Positions 1-5,429 of a DNA stretch of 5,429 bases are shown here, one piece after another. The notes beneath the pieces were generated by a model. That model worked only from the letters and a program-made list of their open reading frames with translations. It had not been told where the DNA came from and did no database searches. A program made the position numbers and the translations under genes. The DNA is from Chloroflexota bacterium (GTDB lineage Bacteria > Chloroflexota > Dehalococcoidia > SZUA-161). How positions within the stretch are numbered: position 1 is the stretch's first letter; every line of letters begins with the position of its first letter. Location: the NCBI GenBank assembly GCA_003229915.1, contig QIGA01000088.1, forward strand, positions 1-5,429, written 5' to 3'.

Positions 1-446
1 ACAAACGTCTCCTCCCCGGCTCGTGGTCTCCAGCCCACATCTGTTGGGGTCTGGGAAACCGGGCGGCATTGGTGCGCATTCCAAGCATGGGGCGCAGACG
101 ACGCATAGAATTCCGCTCTGGCGATAACGCTTGCAACCCGCTCATCTTCCTGACAGCAGTACTGGCTGCTGGTCTGGACGGCATCCATAACCAAATCAAA
201 CCACCGGCACCGGTTCAAGATGACGTCGGCCATCTCTCGACGGAGGAGGCTGCTGAACGGGGCCTGGAGTTTCTGCCGCGTTCGCTATCCGAAGCCCTGG
301 CTGCATTTGAAGCCAACGAGATTTTGGCAGAGGCATTGGGGCCGGTGATCTTCCCAGAGTTCCTCAAGGTGAAGCGGTCTGAACTGGCCACCTATGATTT
401 ACACGTGCATCCATGGGAACGCGACATTTATCTGGAGACTCTATGA
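1..446 (+). CDS. Glutamine synthetase family protein, C-terminal part (5' end outside window)
   Basis: The frame is open from the window edge (first full codon at base 3) to TGA at 444-446, giving 147 visible residues of a protein that is normally about 440-480 residues long. What is seen is the C-terminal catalytic region of a type I glutamine synthetase. KRLLPG and GNRAALVRIP (visible residues 1-27) match the ATP-phosphate-binding arginine segment (R20 and R25 correspond to Salmonella R339 and R344). RIEFRSGDNACNP (34-46) carries the metal-ligand Glu (E36, like E357) and the glutamate-binding Arg (R38, like R359). AAGLDGI and the ending HPWERDIY (136-143) resemble Bacillus-type GlnA. At the usual adenylylation tyrosine the sequence reads DDVGHLS, so the tyrosine is absent and adenylylation is not expected. 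The family ligates ammonia or an amine to the gamma-carboxyl of glutamate using ATP, in the cytoplasm. The 4-nt overlap with an amidohydrolase gene suggests a specialised GS-like ligase (gamma-glutamyl-amine synthetase or FluG-like) rather than housekeeping GlnA, but the N-terminal half needed to judge this is missing. Confidence 0.93.
   Translation, partial: KRLLPGSWSPAHICWGLGNRAALVRIPSMGRRRRIEFRSGDNACNPLIFLTAVLAAGLDGIHNQIKPPAPVQDDVGHLSTEEAAERGLEFLPRSLSEALAAFEANEILAEALGPVIFPEFLKVKRSELATYDLHVHPWERDIYLETL
434..437 (+). promoter_or_regulatory. Ribosome binding site for the amidohydrolase gene
   Basis: GGAG lies inside the last codons of the GS-like gene, 5 nt before ATG 443 and 8 nt before ATG 446. 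It supports a start here rather than at the in-frame ATG at 413, which has no comparable site and would overlap the upstream gene further. Confidence 0.55.
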
Positions 447-1624
447 TGGTTGACACATCGACGTCGCCAATCGTTGATGTGCACTGCCACCCGTTCGTGA
501 ACCAAGGTGAATTGACCCCTAATCAATTCGCCGATCTGGTGTCGTTCCCTGGTGGTTCGCTAGAATTTATGGCCGAAGGCGGTGTAGATGTAAATGACGA
601 CTTGATTGACGAGTTGCAGGGAGTGAGGCGCGATGTTGTCTACTTTCGCTATCTGCTGCATCAACTAGCGAATTTCTTCGACTGTGAGCCGCATCTGGAG
701 CTCATCGTTAAGGAGCGAAACAAGGCCATACAGAACTATGCAGGCTACGTCAAGAATCTGTATGCCGATTGCAACCTCACGACGTTGATAGCTGATTTTG
801 GGTATCCTAATGACCCCTCGGTGGACAAAGCTCAATTCACCAAGGACATGCCTGTGGAAGTCATTCCCATCTATCGTATCGAACCGCTCATCGCCGAGTT
901 GCTTGAAGCAGATATTGGGTGGGATGAGTTTAGGCTACGTTACGACGATGCCCTTGCACGTGCGCTAGAGCACGAAGGTTACCGTGGCCTCAAATCTATT
1001 ATCGCCTACCGCACTGGGCTGGATATATCGCCGCTTAGCCGATCCCCGGATCAGGGCCTGAAAGCACTGGACGCAATCCGGCGCGGCACGGGTGACCAAG
1101 CGACGAAGAAATTGCGCGATCACCTGCTGTGTCGGGCGTTGGAACTATGCATGGAGCATAACTTACCAATGCAAATTCATACCGGCTTGGGTGACTTTGA
1201 AGTGAACCTAGTCTTATGTCGCCCCGCTTTGCTGATGGATTTATTGCGATTCCCGACCTTCCGAGCCTGCAGGGTGTTGCTGGTTCACAGCGGTTACCCC
1301 TACCATACAGAAGCTGGCTACTTGGCCAACGTGTTGCCAAGAGTGTACTGCGACGTATCGGAAGGAATTCCGTTTGCCGCCCATGCTGCACGCCGCATCT
1401 ATGCGGAAACATTAGAGATGGCCCCTTTAAGCAAGGTCGTGTACGGTTCCGATGGGTTCGCCCTACCGGAGATCAACTACATAGGAGCCAAGCTGGGCAA
1501 GACCGCTCTGGCCCAGGCCCTCGAAGATCTGGTCAATGACGGCATGTTGTCACAAGATGAAGCACAAGATGCCGCGGGGCTGATCCTTGCGGGAAATGCG
1601 CGCCGTCTCTATGGACTGGATTGA
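443..1624 (+). CDS. Amidohydrolase family protein (amidohydrolase_2 / FluG N-domain-like)
   Basis: This predicted 393-residue cytoplasmic metal-dependent hydrolase has a TIM-barrel fold typical of the amidohydrolase superfamily. The motifs appear in the expected order: DVHCHPF (12-18) gives the HxH metal ligands H14 and H16; GLKSIIAYRTGL (182-193) is a conserved strand with K184; MQIHTGLGD (243-251) gives H246; LLVHSGYPY (279-287) gives H282; VYGSDGF (333-339) gives the catalytic and metal Asp D337. The C-terminus ends in a helical NARRLYGLD, as in COG2159-like proteins. No signal peptide is visible. The chosen start, ATG 443, overlaps the upstream TGA (ATGA) and follows GGAG; ATG 446 is equally possible and gives one residue less. 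The overlap implies translational coupling and a stoichiometric partnership with the GS-like ligase. In fungal FluG and plant NodGS, an amidohydrolase of this kind is fused to a GS domain. The reaction is probably hydrolysis of an amide, or a related C-N or C-C bond cleavage; the substrate cannot be read from the sequence. Confidence 0.92.
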   Translation: MMVDTSTSPIVDVHCHPFVNQGELTPNQFADLVSFPGGSLEFMAEGGVDVNDDLIDELQGVRRDVVYFRYLLHQLANFFDCEPHLELIVKERNKAIQNYAGYVKNLYADCNLTTLIADFGYPNDPSVDKAQFTKDMPVEVIPIYRIEPLIAELLEADIGWDEFRLRYDDALARALEHEGYRGLKSIIAYRTGLDISPLSRSPDQGLKALDAIRRGTGDQATKKLRDHLLCRALELCMEHNLPMQIHTGLGDFEVNLVLCRPALLMDLLRFPTFRACRVLLVHSGYPYHTEAGYLANVLPRVYCDVSEGIPFAAHAARRIYAETLEMAPLSKVVYGSDGFALPEINYIGAKLGKTALAQALEDLVNDGMLSQDEAQDAAGLILAGNARRLYGLD

Positions 1625-1721
1625 TGGCCGTGCAGAAGACGTCGCCGAACTTCAAGTCAAGTACGAGGCAGAGAGAGGGACTGAGAGCCTGCAATACACT
1701 CGTTGGTTCTCCTCCGAATAA
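1611..1721 (+). CDS. Possible small ORF (36 aa) overlapping the amidohydrolase 3' end
   Basis: ATG 1611 to TAA 1719-1721, in the +1 frame relative to the amidohydrolase, would encode 36 residues. The product has an ordinary soluble-protein composition, with a hydrophilic charged helix-like part (AEDVAELQVKYEAERG) followed by YTRWFSSE. No good ribosome binding site precedes it, and a rival 36-codon ORF in another frame (ATG 1624, TGATG overlap, TGA 1732-1734) covers the same stretch. It could be a real short protein, a fossil of a longer gene, or chance. I do not recognise it. Confidence 0.15.
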   Translation: MDWIDGRAEDVAELQVKYEAERGTESLQYTRWFSSE

Positions 1722-2178
1722 TGTAGAAAGATGACATAAGTTGGGATAAGCAGACACCCAGCAGCCGCGAAAGTCATGGAATCGATCTCAGCTTAGGCCA
1801 AGTCCAGCTATCGCAAAGGAGCCAACAAGTGTCCAAGTCGAGGATCTGGGTTTCGCAGCTCCCTACTCTCGCTACACTATCCGCTTCGAAGATTCTATCG
1901 CCCGACTCTGAGAGCATCTGCTCGAGCTCGCCTCCCCCTGATCACTCACTTATGCTTGCTGTCCACGCTTTTCGGAAGAGTGCCCCATCGGTTTGGGGCT
2001 CCGCCTCTAGGTAGCTGGCTGTTTAGCGATTACGACGATGCTGATGCACCTTGCTTCTCAAGTAACGAATGATTGACGAGCAATGAACTAAACATGGTGG
2101 ACATGCGGCTTTCGGAATCACCCGTGACTAGGTGTGCTAAGTCGTGCGGAGCTAATAATCGAGAAGGTGGCTGCTGAG
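1625..2178. other. Long intergenic region without a convincing gene
   Basis: This stretch of about 550 nt separates the amidohydrolase from the M28 peptidase. No ORF on either strand has recognisable homology. A good Shine-Dalgarno-like AAAGGAG (1815-1821) precedes GTG 1829, but the 61-codon ORF that follows (to TAG 2012-2014) is very Ser-rich and does not look like a protein. The +2 frame over the same bases reads more naturally (VEDLGFAAPYSRYTIRFED, then stops at 1909-1911 and further on), which hints at a frameshifted or decayed gene. A 6-bp GC-rich inverted repeat sits at 1982-1999. No -35/-10 pair with proper spacing was found. The promoter of the downstream genes, if there is one, probably lies here. 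Confidence 0.5.
1982..1999 (+). repeat. Short GC-rich inverted repeat (hairpin), function unclear
   Basis: GCCCCA and TGGGGC form a perfect 6-bp stem around a 6-nt loop (TCGGTT). The bases after it (TCCGCCTCTAGG) contain no run of T, so it is not a classic intrinsic terminator. It could be a weak transcript-end or processing hairpin, or chance. Confidence 0.25.
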
Positions 2179-3447
2179 ATGAACGATCCGGCTGAAAGGA
2201 AAATCCAATCAGAGATACATGGACTAAATGCCCTTAGGCACATAGAAAGGATTTGTGAGTTCGGGGATCGGTTCGTTGGGACCGAGGGTGACCAAAAAAC
2301 GCTCAACTATGTTCGGGACCACTATGAAAAGCTGGGCCTTAAGATCGAACTGACAAACATTCGGGTGCCAACCTATGAGGAAAGGAGCATCGAACTCGTC
2401 CTTACCGACACAGGCACTGAGCTCAAGGCCATCAGTCCCTACTTCACTGAAGCCTGCCCAGATGGCATCGAGGGCGAGTTAGTCTATATCGGCGAGGGGC
2501 GTGAGAACGACTATGACGGAATAGCTGTCGGCGGAAAGATCGTCGTCCTCAACGAAGCTTCCACTGGATGGGACTGGTTCTGGCTGGGTCCGTTCTCGAA
2601 GAGAGCAGCCACCCATGGTGCGGTCGGATTGATTATCATCCACCCCTTCCCATGGCCCAACCGCATGTCAATGGAGGCTGGCAACTTTGACATTAGACAT
2701 CGCTTTGTCGATCAACAAGTGCCCTCAGTTTGTATCTCTGCCTTAGATGGCCTCACGGTGATGCATCACATAGGCCAGGGTAAAACCAATACCTACCTCA
2801 AAATCGATTCTGAAATACATGACGTGGACAGCGTCATTCTCAGCGGTGTGATAGAAGGTTCTCAGTGGCCCGAGGAACGCATTGCCCTGATAGGCCACCG
2901 CGATAGTCCAATTCCCCCTGCAGCCAACGACAATGGCAGCGGAATTGGCTGTCAGCTGGAGATGGCCCGTGTCCTTAGTGGGTTTCGACCTAAACGGAGT
3001 GTGGAATTCATTTGCAGTACAGCAGAAGAGGGATCCGCTCCCGGAGCCTGGCATTTTGTACAGGCCCACAAAGAGCGTTTGCCGAAGATGAACGCCCTTA
3101 TCAACCTGGATATGCTCGGCACCGGAGGCAGGTTGAACCTTGCCGAACAGGGCCAATGGCACGACACCGAGCCGATTGAATTTGCTCCTTGGCTATTAGA
3201 GAAGCTCGAAAACGTGGCCGACGAATTGGGCTACTACGTTGGGCGAATCGTAGCTGAGACGACTTCGGAAGAAACGCGATTCCATGAGGCAGGCGTGCCT
3301 TCGGCTTGGCTCTATAAGTGGGACGATTACTATTACCATTCAGAGCATGACACACCTGAGAAGATTGACCCAAATAGCCTGAAGGCTGTAATCGACATTG
3401 TCGCGATCGCTATCTGGCGCCTAGCCAATGAAGAACCAGGTAGCTAA
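2179..3447 (+). CDS. M28 family zinc metallopeptidase (aminopeptidase-like) with apparent PA-type insert
   Basis: This is a predicted 422-residue co-catalytic two-zinc exopeptidase of clan MH. The five expected metal ligands and the catalytic Glu can be seen: GHRDS (H240), PAANDNGSG (D251), STAEEGS (catalytic E283 and ligand E284), INLDMLG (D311) and YYHSEHDTP (H387). Between the N-terminal part (GDRFVGTEGD, about 29-38) and the catalytic core lies a segment of about 95-195 (GELVYIGEG, GGKIVVLNEAS, HGAVGLIIIHP) that reads like a PA (protease-associated) domain. There is no signal peptide or membrane segment, so a cytoplasmic role in cleaving peptides or small amino-acyl amides is likely. Length and layout fit M28 aminopeptidases. 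Start choice: ATG 2179 follows GAAGGTGG with good spacing. GTG 2134, which adds 15 protein-like residues (AELIIEKVAAE) but lacks a ribosome binding site, is the alternative. The gene stands alone, 554 nt after the amidohydrolase and 152 nt before gcvPA. Some M28 members act on non-peptide amides, such as carboxypeptidase or N-deacylase-type substrates, so the substrate stays open. Confidence 0.9.
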   Translation: MNDPAERKIQSEIHGLNALRHIERICEFGDRFVGTEGDQKTLNYVRDHYEKLGLKIELTNIRVPTYEERSIELVLTDTGTELKAISPYFTEACPDGIEGELVYIGEGRENDYDGIAVGGKIVVLNEASTGWDWFWLGPFSKRAATHGAVGLIIIHPFPWPNRMSMEAGNFDIRHRFVDQQVPSVCISALDGLTVMHHIGQGKTNTYLKIDSEIHDVDSVILSGVIEGSQWPEERIALIGHRDSPIPPAANDNGSGIGCQLEMARVLSGFRPKRSVEFICSTAEEGSAPGAWHFVQAHKERLPKMNALINLDMLGTGGRLNLAEQGQWHDTEPIEFAPWLLEKLENVADELGYYVGRIVAETTSEETRFHEAGVPSAWLYKWDDYYYHSEHDTPEKIDPNSLKAVIDIVAIAIWRLANEEPGS

Positions 3448-3599
3448 CAGAGTTAGTATCCACCAAATTTCTTCAGCCAGCCCGAGACCTTAGCTCAGCC
3501 AAGGGATGGGAATCCACCGAATCTGAATACCGCCTTTGAAAAGCATGCTATCTGTTTGGACACCTTGGGTGAAGCGCGACACGATTATAGGAGAACAAA
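3448..3599. other. Spacer between M28 peptidase and gcvPA
   Basis: This 152-nt non-coding spacer has a short imperfect repeat at its start (CTAAC-AGA-GTTAG, 3444-3456, overlapping the TAA stop) with no T-run after it. I see no glycine-riboswitch core and no -35/-10 pair with correct spacing: TTGAAA at 3536 and TTGGAC at 3556 have no matching -10 box. A frame open from 3457 to TGA 3601-3603 has no ATG or GTG start. The peptidase and gcvPA may be co-transcribed or separate. Confidence 0.4.
3589..3593 (+). promoter_or_regulatory. Shine-Dalgarno site of gcvPA
   Basis: AGGAG lies 6 nt before ATG 3600. This is an almost ideal arrangement that fixes the start of gcvPA. Confidence 0.8.
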
Positions 3600-5000
3600 A
3601 TGACCGACGAATCACCAACCGTCTACCCTTACATCCCCAATTCCGTGCCCGCAGTAAAGCGGCAAATGCTCGACGCTGTCGGAGCGCAGGACGCCAACGA
3701 GTTCTATGCAGACGTCCCCGAAAACCTGCGGTTCAAGGGTTTGATGAATTTGCCCAAGCCTCTGCTGTCGGAGTACGAGCTGAAACGCCACGTCGAGGGC
3801 CTGCTCAGGCGGAACGAATATGCTGGGGAGTACCTCAACTTCCTGGGCGCGGGCTGCTATCAGCACCATGTGCCCGCGGTTTGCGACGAAGTCAACCGAC
3901 GCGGCGAATTCCTGACCGCCTACGCCGGCGAGCCTTATGACGATCACGGGCGTTTCCATGCCTTGTTCGAGTACACCAGCATGATGGGCGAGCTACTCAA
4001 TATTGACGTGGTCAACGTGCCCACCTACGATGGCTACCAGGCCGCTGCTACCGCAATCCGCATGGCTGCCCGCATCACCGGGCGGAGCCATGCCTTGCTA
4101 GCGCAGACCATCGATCCAGACAAGCTTTCCAAGATCAGGGACTACTGCAAGCCGGATATTGAAATTGGGCTGCTACCTTATGATCGTGACACAGGTCAGA
4201 TGGATCTTGATGCGCTCCATGAGGTCATGTCTTCTAAGACAGCCGCCGTTTATTTCGACAATCCCTCTTACCTAGGTTTTATCGAGGTAGATGGGGACGA
4301 AATTTCCAAGATTGCCCACGAACATGGAGCCGTCAGTGTAGTCGGTGTAGACCCTATTTCGATGGGCGTACTGACCCCACCGGTGGGGTACGGTGCTGAC
4401 ATTGTCTGCGGCGACATCCAGCCCTTGGGTATGCACATGCAGTTCGGCGGCGGGCAGGCAGGCTTCATCGCCTCTCGGGATGAGGAGAAATATGTGATGG
4501 AATATCCCTCCCGGTTGTTCGGCATTGCCCCGACGATCATGCCCGGCGAATACGGCTTTGGCGATGTGGCTTATGAGCGGACTTCCTTCGCCATTCGGGA
4601 GGAAGGCAAGGAGTGGGTAGGCACTGCCGCCGCTTTGTGGGGCATCACCGCGGGTGTCTACCTGTCACTGATGGGCCCCCAAGGTATGGTCGAGATTGGC
4701 GCAGGCATCATGGCTCGTTCTCAATACGCCATGCTGGAACTGGATTCCATTTCAGGCGTGAAAGCGCCAGTCTTCCAGTCGCCACATTTCAAGGAATTCG
4801 TGGTCAACTTCGACGATACTGGCAAATCGGTCGCCGAGACCAATAAAGCGTTATTAGGTGAAGGCATCTTTGGCGGGTTGGACTTGTCAGCGAGGTTCCC
4901 TGAGCTAGGACAAAGCGCCCTGTATTGTGTGACTGAAGTTCATACGCAGGCAGACATCGATACCCTGGCGAAAGCACTGCAGGAGGTCGTTGAGTCATGA
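3600..5000 (+). CDS. gcvPA: Glycine dehydrogenase (aminomethyl-transferring) subunit 1, GcvPA-like
   Basis: This 466-residue protein is close to the usual length of about 440-470 for the alpha subunit of split P-protein. With GcvPB it normally forms an alpha2-beta2 PLP enzyme that decarboxylates glycine and passes the aminomethyl group to the lipoyl arm of GcvH. The family landmarks are present: YIPNSVPAVKRQML (11-24), FYADVPENLRFKG (35-47), YLNFLGAGCYQHHVPAV (78-94), EFLTAY (103-108), ALFEYTSMMGEL (121-132), NVPTYDG (139-145), GDIQPLGMHMQFGGGQAGFIA (271-291), MEYPSRLFGI (300-309) and TAGVYLSLMGPQGM (350-363). The lysine that binds PLP lies in GcvPB, as expected. Several positions depart from housekeeping GcvPA as I recall it: PYDDHGRFHALFEY stands where an SQGELQAIFEFQ-like stretch is usual, and GKEWVGTAAALWG where an ATSNICTNQAL-like stretch is usual. 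This points to a divergent subfamily that may have another amino-acid substrate. The gene overlaps gcvPB by 4 nt (ATGA at 4997-5000). Neither gcvT nor gcvH is seen. Confidence 0.93.
   Translation: MTDESPTVYPYIPNSVPAVKRQMLDAVGAQDANEFYADVPENLRFKGLMNLPKPLLSEYELKRHVEGLLRRNEYAGEYLNFLGAGCYQHHVPAVCDEVNRRGEFLTAYAGEPYDDHGRFHALFEYTSMMGELLNIDVVNVPTYDGYQAAATAIRMAARITGRSHALLAQTIDPDKLSKIRDYCKPDIEIGLLPYDRDTGQMDLDALHEVMSSKTAAVYFDNPSYLGFIEVDGDEISKIAHEHGAVSVVGVDPISMGVLTPPVGYGADIVCGDIQPLGMHMQFGGGQAGFIASRDEEKYVMEYPSRLFGIAPTIMPGEYGFGDVAYERTSFAIREEGKEWVGTAAALWGITAGVYLSLMGPQGMVEIGAGIMARSQYAMLELDSISGVKAPVFQSPHFKEFVVNFDDTGKSVAETNKALLGEGIFGGLDLSARFPELGQSALYCVTEVHTQADIDTLAKALQEVVES
4981..4987 (+). promoter_or_regulatory. 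Shine-Dalgarno site of gcvPB inside gcvPA
   Basis: AGGAGGT, a full anti-16S match, sits in the last codons of gcvPA and lies 9 nt before ATG 4997 (12 nt before ATG 5000). Together with the ATGA overlap, it indicates coupled synthesis of the two subunits. Confidence 0.8.
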
Positions 5001-5429
5001 TGGAAGATATCACTCAACACAGGTTCACAAATGGAAAGCTAAACTTGCGCCGTTTCCACCAGGCCAAATGGGACGAGCCTGTCATCTTCGAGATGAGCGA
5101 ACCAGGGCAGCGCGGCATCCTGGTTCCAGAGGTTGAAGATGGCATTACTGATGCAGTTGGTGATCCCCTTTCCAACCTGCCTGAAAAGATGCGTCGGGAG
5201 GAATCCCCCAAACTGCCAGAGCTCTCTCAACCCCAGGTGCTGCGGCACTATGTCAGACTCTCCTAGGAGAACCTAGGGACGGACTTGAACATAGACATCG
5301 GGCAGGGCACCTGCACCATGAAATACAGCCCCAAGATCAATGACCAGCTCGCAGGTATGCCTGAGATAGCTGAGCTGCATCCCTGGCAGGACGTTGATAC
5401 CGTCCAGGGCATCCTAGAGATCATGTACC
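4997..5429 (+). pseudogene. gcvPB: Glycine dehydrogenase subunit 2 (GcvPB-like), interrupted by an in-frame TAG; 3' end outside window
   Basis: ATG 4997 opens a frame of 89 codons: LRRFHQAKWDEPVIFEMS (17-34), RGILVPE (39-45) and LPELSQPQVLRHYVRLS (73-89), the N-terminal arm of GcvPB. Codon 90 is TAG (5264-5266). The same frame then continues for 54 codons to the window edge with clear GcvPB sequence: ENLGTDLNIDIGQGTCTMKY, the equivalent of the family's GSCTMKYNPK, then SPKIN and ELHPW...DTVQGILEIMY. No bases are gained or lost, so one substitution explains the interruption; CAG (Gln) or AAG (Lys) would restore it, and Lys, Arg or Gln are seen here in relatives I recall. A product ending at residue 89 would lack the whole PLP domain, including the lysine that forms the Schiff base, and so would be inactive. 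Options are a nonsense mutation, a sequencing error, amber readthrough or reassignment, or re-initiation downstream (TTG 5285). The intact upstream site, the coupling to gcvPA and the lack of other damage suggest a very recent lesion or an artefact. Confidence 0.85.
5262..5277 (+). repeat. Perfect inverted repeat enclosing the gcvPB amber codon
   Basis: CCTAGG, then AGAA, then CCTAGG. Each arm is self-complementary, so the two copies are both a direct and an inverted repeat, and RNA could form a 6-bp stem with a 4-nt loop, plus a U-G pair from 5261 and 5278. The TAG at 5264-5266 lies in the 5' arm. No T-run follows, so it is not a terminator. It may be a recoding structure or chance. Confidence 0.5.

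Noticed and set aside
413..442. Upstream ATG 413 as the start of the amidohydrolase
   Set aside because: It would add ten residues lying inside the GS-like coding sequence and has no good ribosome binding site. ATG 443, with GGAG and the ATGA overlap, is better supported.
69..446. A short 125-residue protein starting at TTG 69
   Set aside because: The frame stays open to the window edge and carries GS sequence (KRLLPG, GNRAAL) before 69, so this is the end of a longer gene.
1035..1412. Antisense ORFs across the amidohydrolase and the other genes
   Set aside because: They are shadows of well-supported + strand genes and have no family-like motifs.
3444..3456. Terminator hairpin after the M28 gene
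   Set aside because: The stem is only 5 bp, AT-rich and not followed by a T-run.
3536..3566. sigma70-type promoter before gcvPA (TTGAAA 3536 or TTGGAC 3556)
   Set aside because: Neither has a -10-like hexamer at 16-18 nt; the ATTATA at 3584 is too far away and too close to the ribosome binding site.
3448..3599. Glycine riboswitch ahead of gcvPA
   Set aside because: The conserved aptamer core segments are not recognisable, and the spacer is short for a tandem aptamer.
3457..3603. Open frame ending ATGA-style at the gcvPA start
   Set aside because: It has no ATG or GTG start and no recognised homology. About 48 open codons is within chance.

Overview
This window is bacterial-type DNA with about even base composition. 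It carries five protein-coding loci, all on the + strand, and no RNA genes, CRISPR array or recognisable mobile element. The taxon cannot be fixed from the sequence. The glycine dehydrogenase P-protein is split into two subunits, as in Gram-positives, Thermus, Chloroflexi-type lineages and archaea, which argues against a typical gamma-proteobacterium. An environmental, uncultured source is plausible, but that is inference.

Layout. (1) Positions 1-446 hold the C-terminal third of a glutamine synthetase (GS-I) family ligase, cut by the window edge. (2) It overlaps by 4 nt (ATGA) an amidohydrolase_2-type metal-dependent hydrolase at 443-1624, so the two are almost certainly translationally coupled. 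(3) Positions 1625-2178 contain no convincing gene, only weak small-ORF signals and possible decayed coding sequence. (4) An M28 zinc aminopeptidase-like enzyme with an apparent PA-type insert lies at about 2179-3447. (5) After a 152-nt spacer come gcvPA (3600-5000) and gcvPB (from 4997, running off the window), again with a 4-nt ATGA overlap. They are the two subunits of a P-protein-like, PLP-dependent glycine decarboxylase.

The most notable observation is that gcvPB is interrupted at codon 90 by an in-frame TAG (5264-5266). Homology continues without a gap in the same frame, including the family-typical GTCTMKY stretch. The TAG sits inside a perfect 6-bp inverted repeat with a 4-nt loop (5262-5277). 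The simplest explanations are a recent nonsense mutation or a sequencing error. Readthrough, codon reassignment or re-initiation remain possible and testable.

How the genes may work together (inference). A GS-like ligase with an amidohydrolase partner has the same domain pair that is fused in fungal FluG and plant NodGS proteins. With an aminopeptidase-like hydrolase and a divergent glycine dehydrogenase nearby, the cluster looks like a catabolic unit for an amide- or peptide-containing nitrogen compound that ends in glycine or a glycine-like amino acid. No transporter, regulator, GcvT or GcvH gene lies in the window, so the substrate is unknown.
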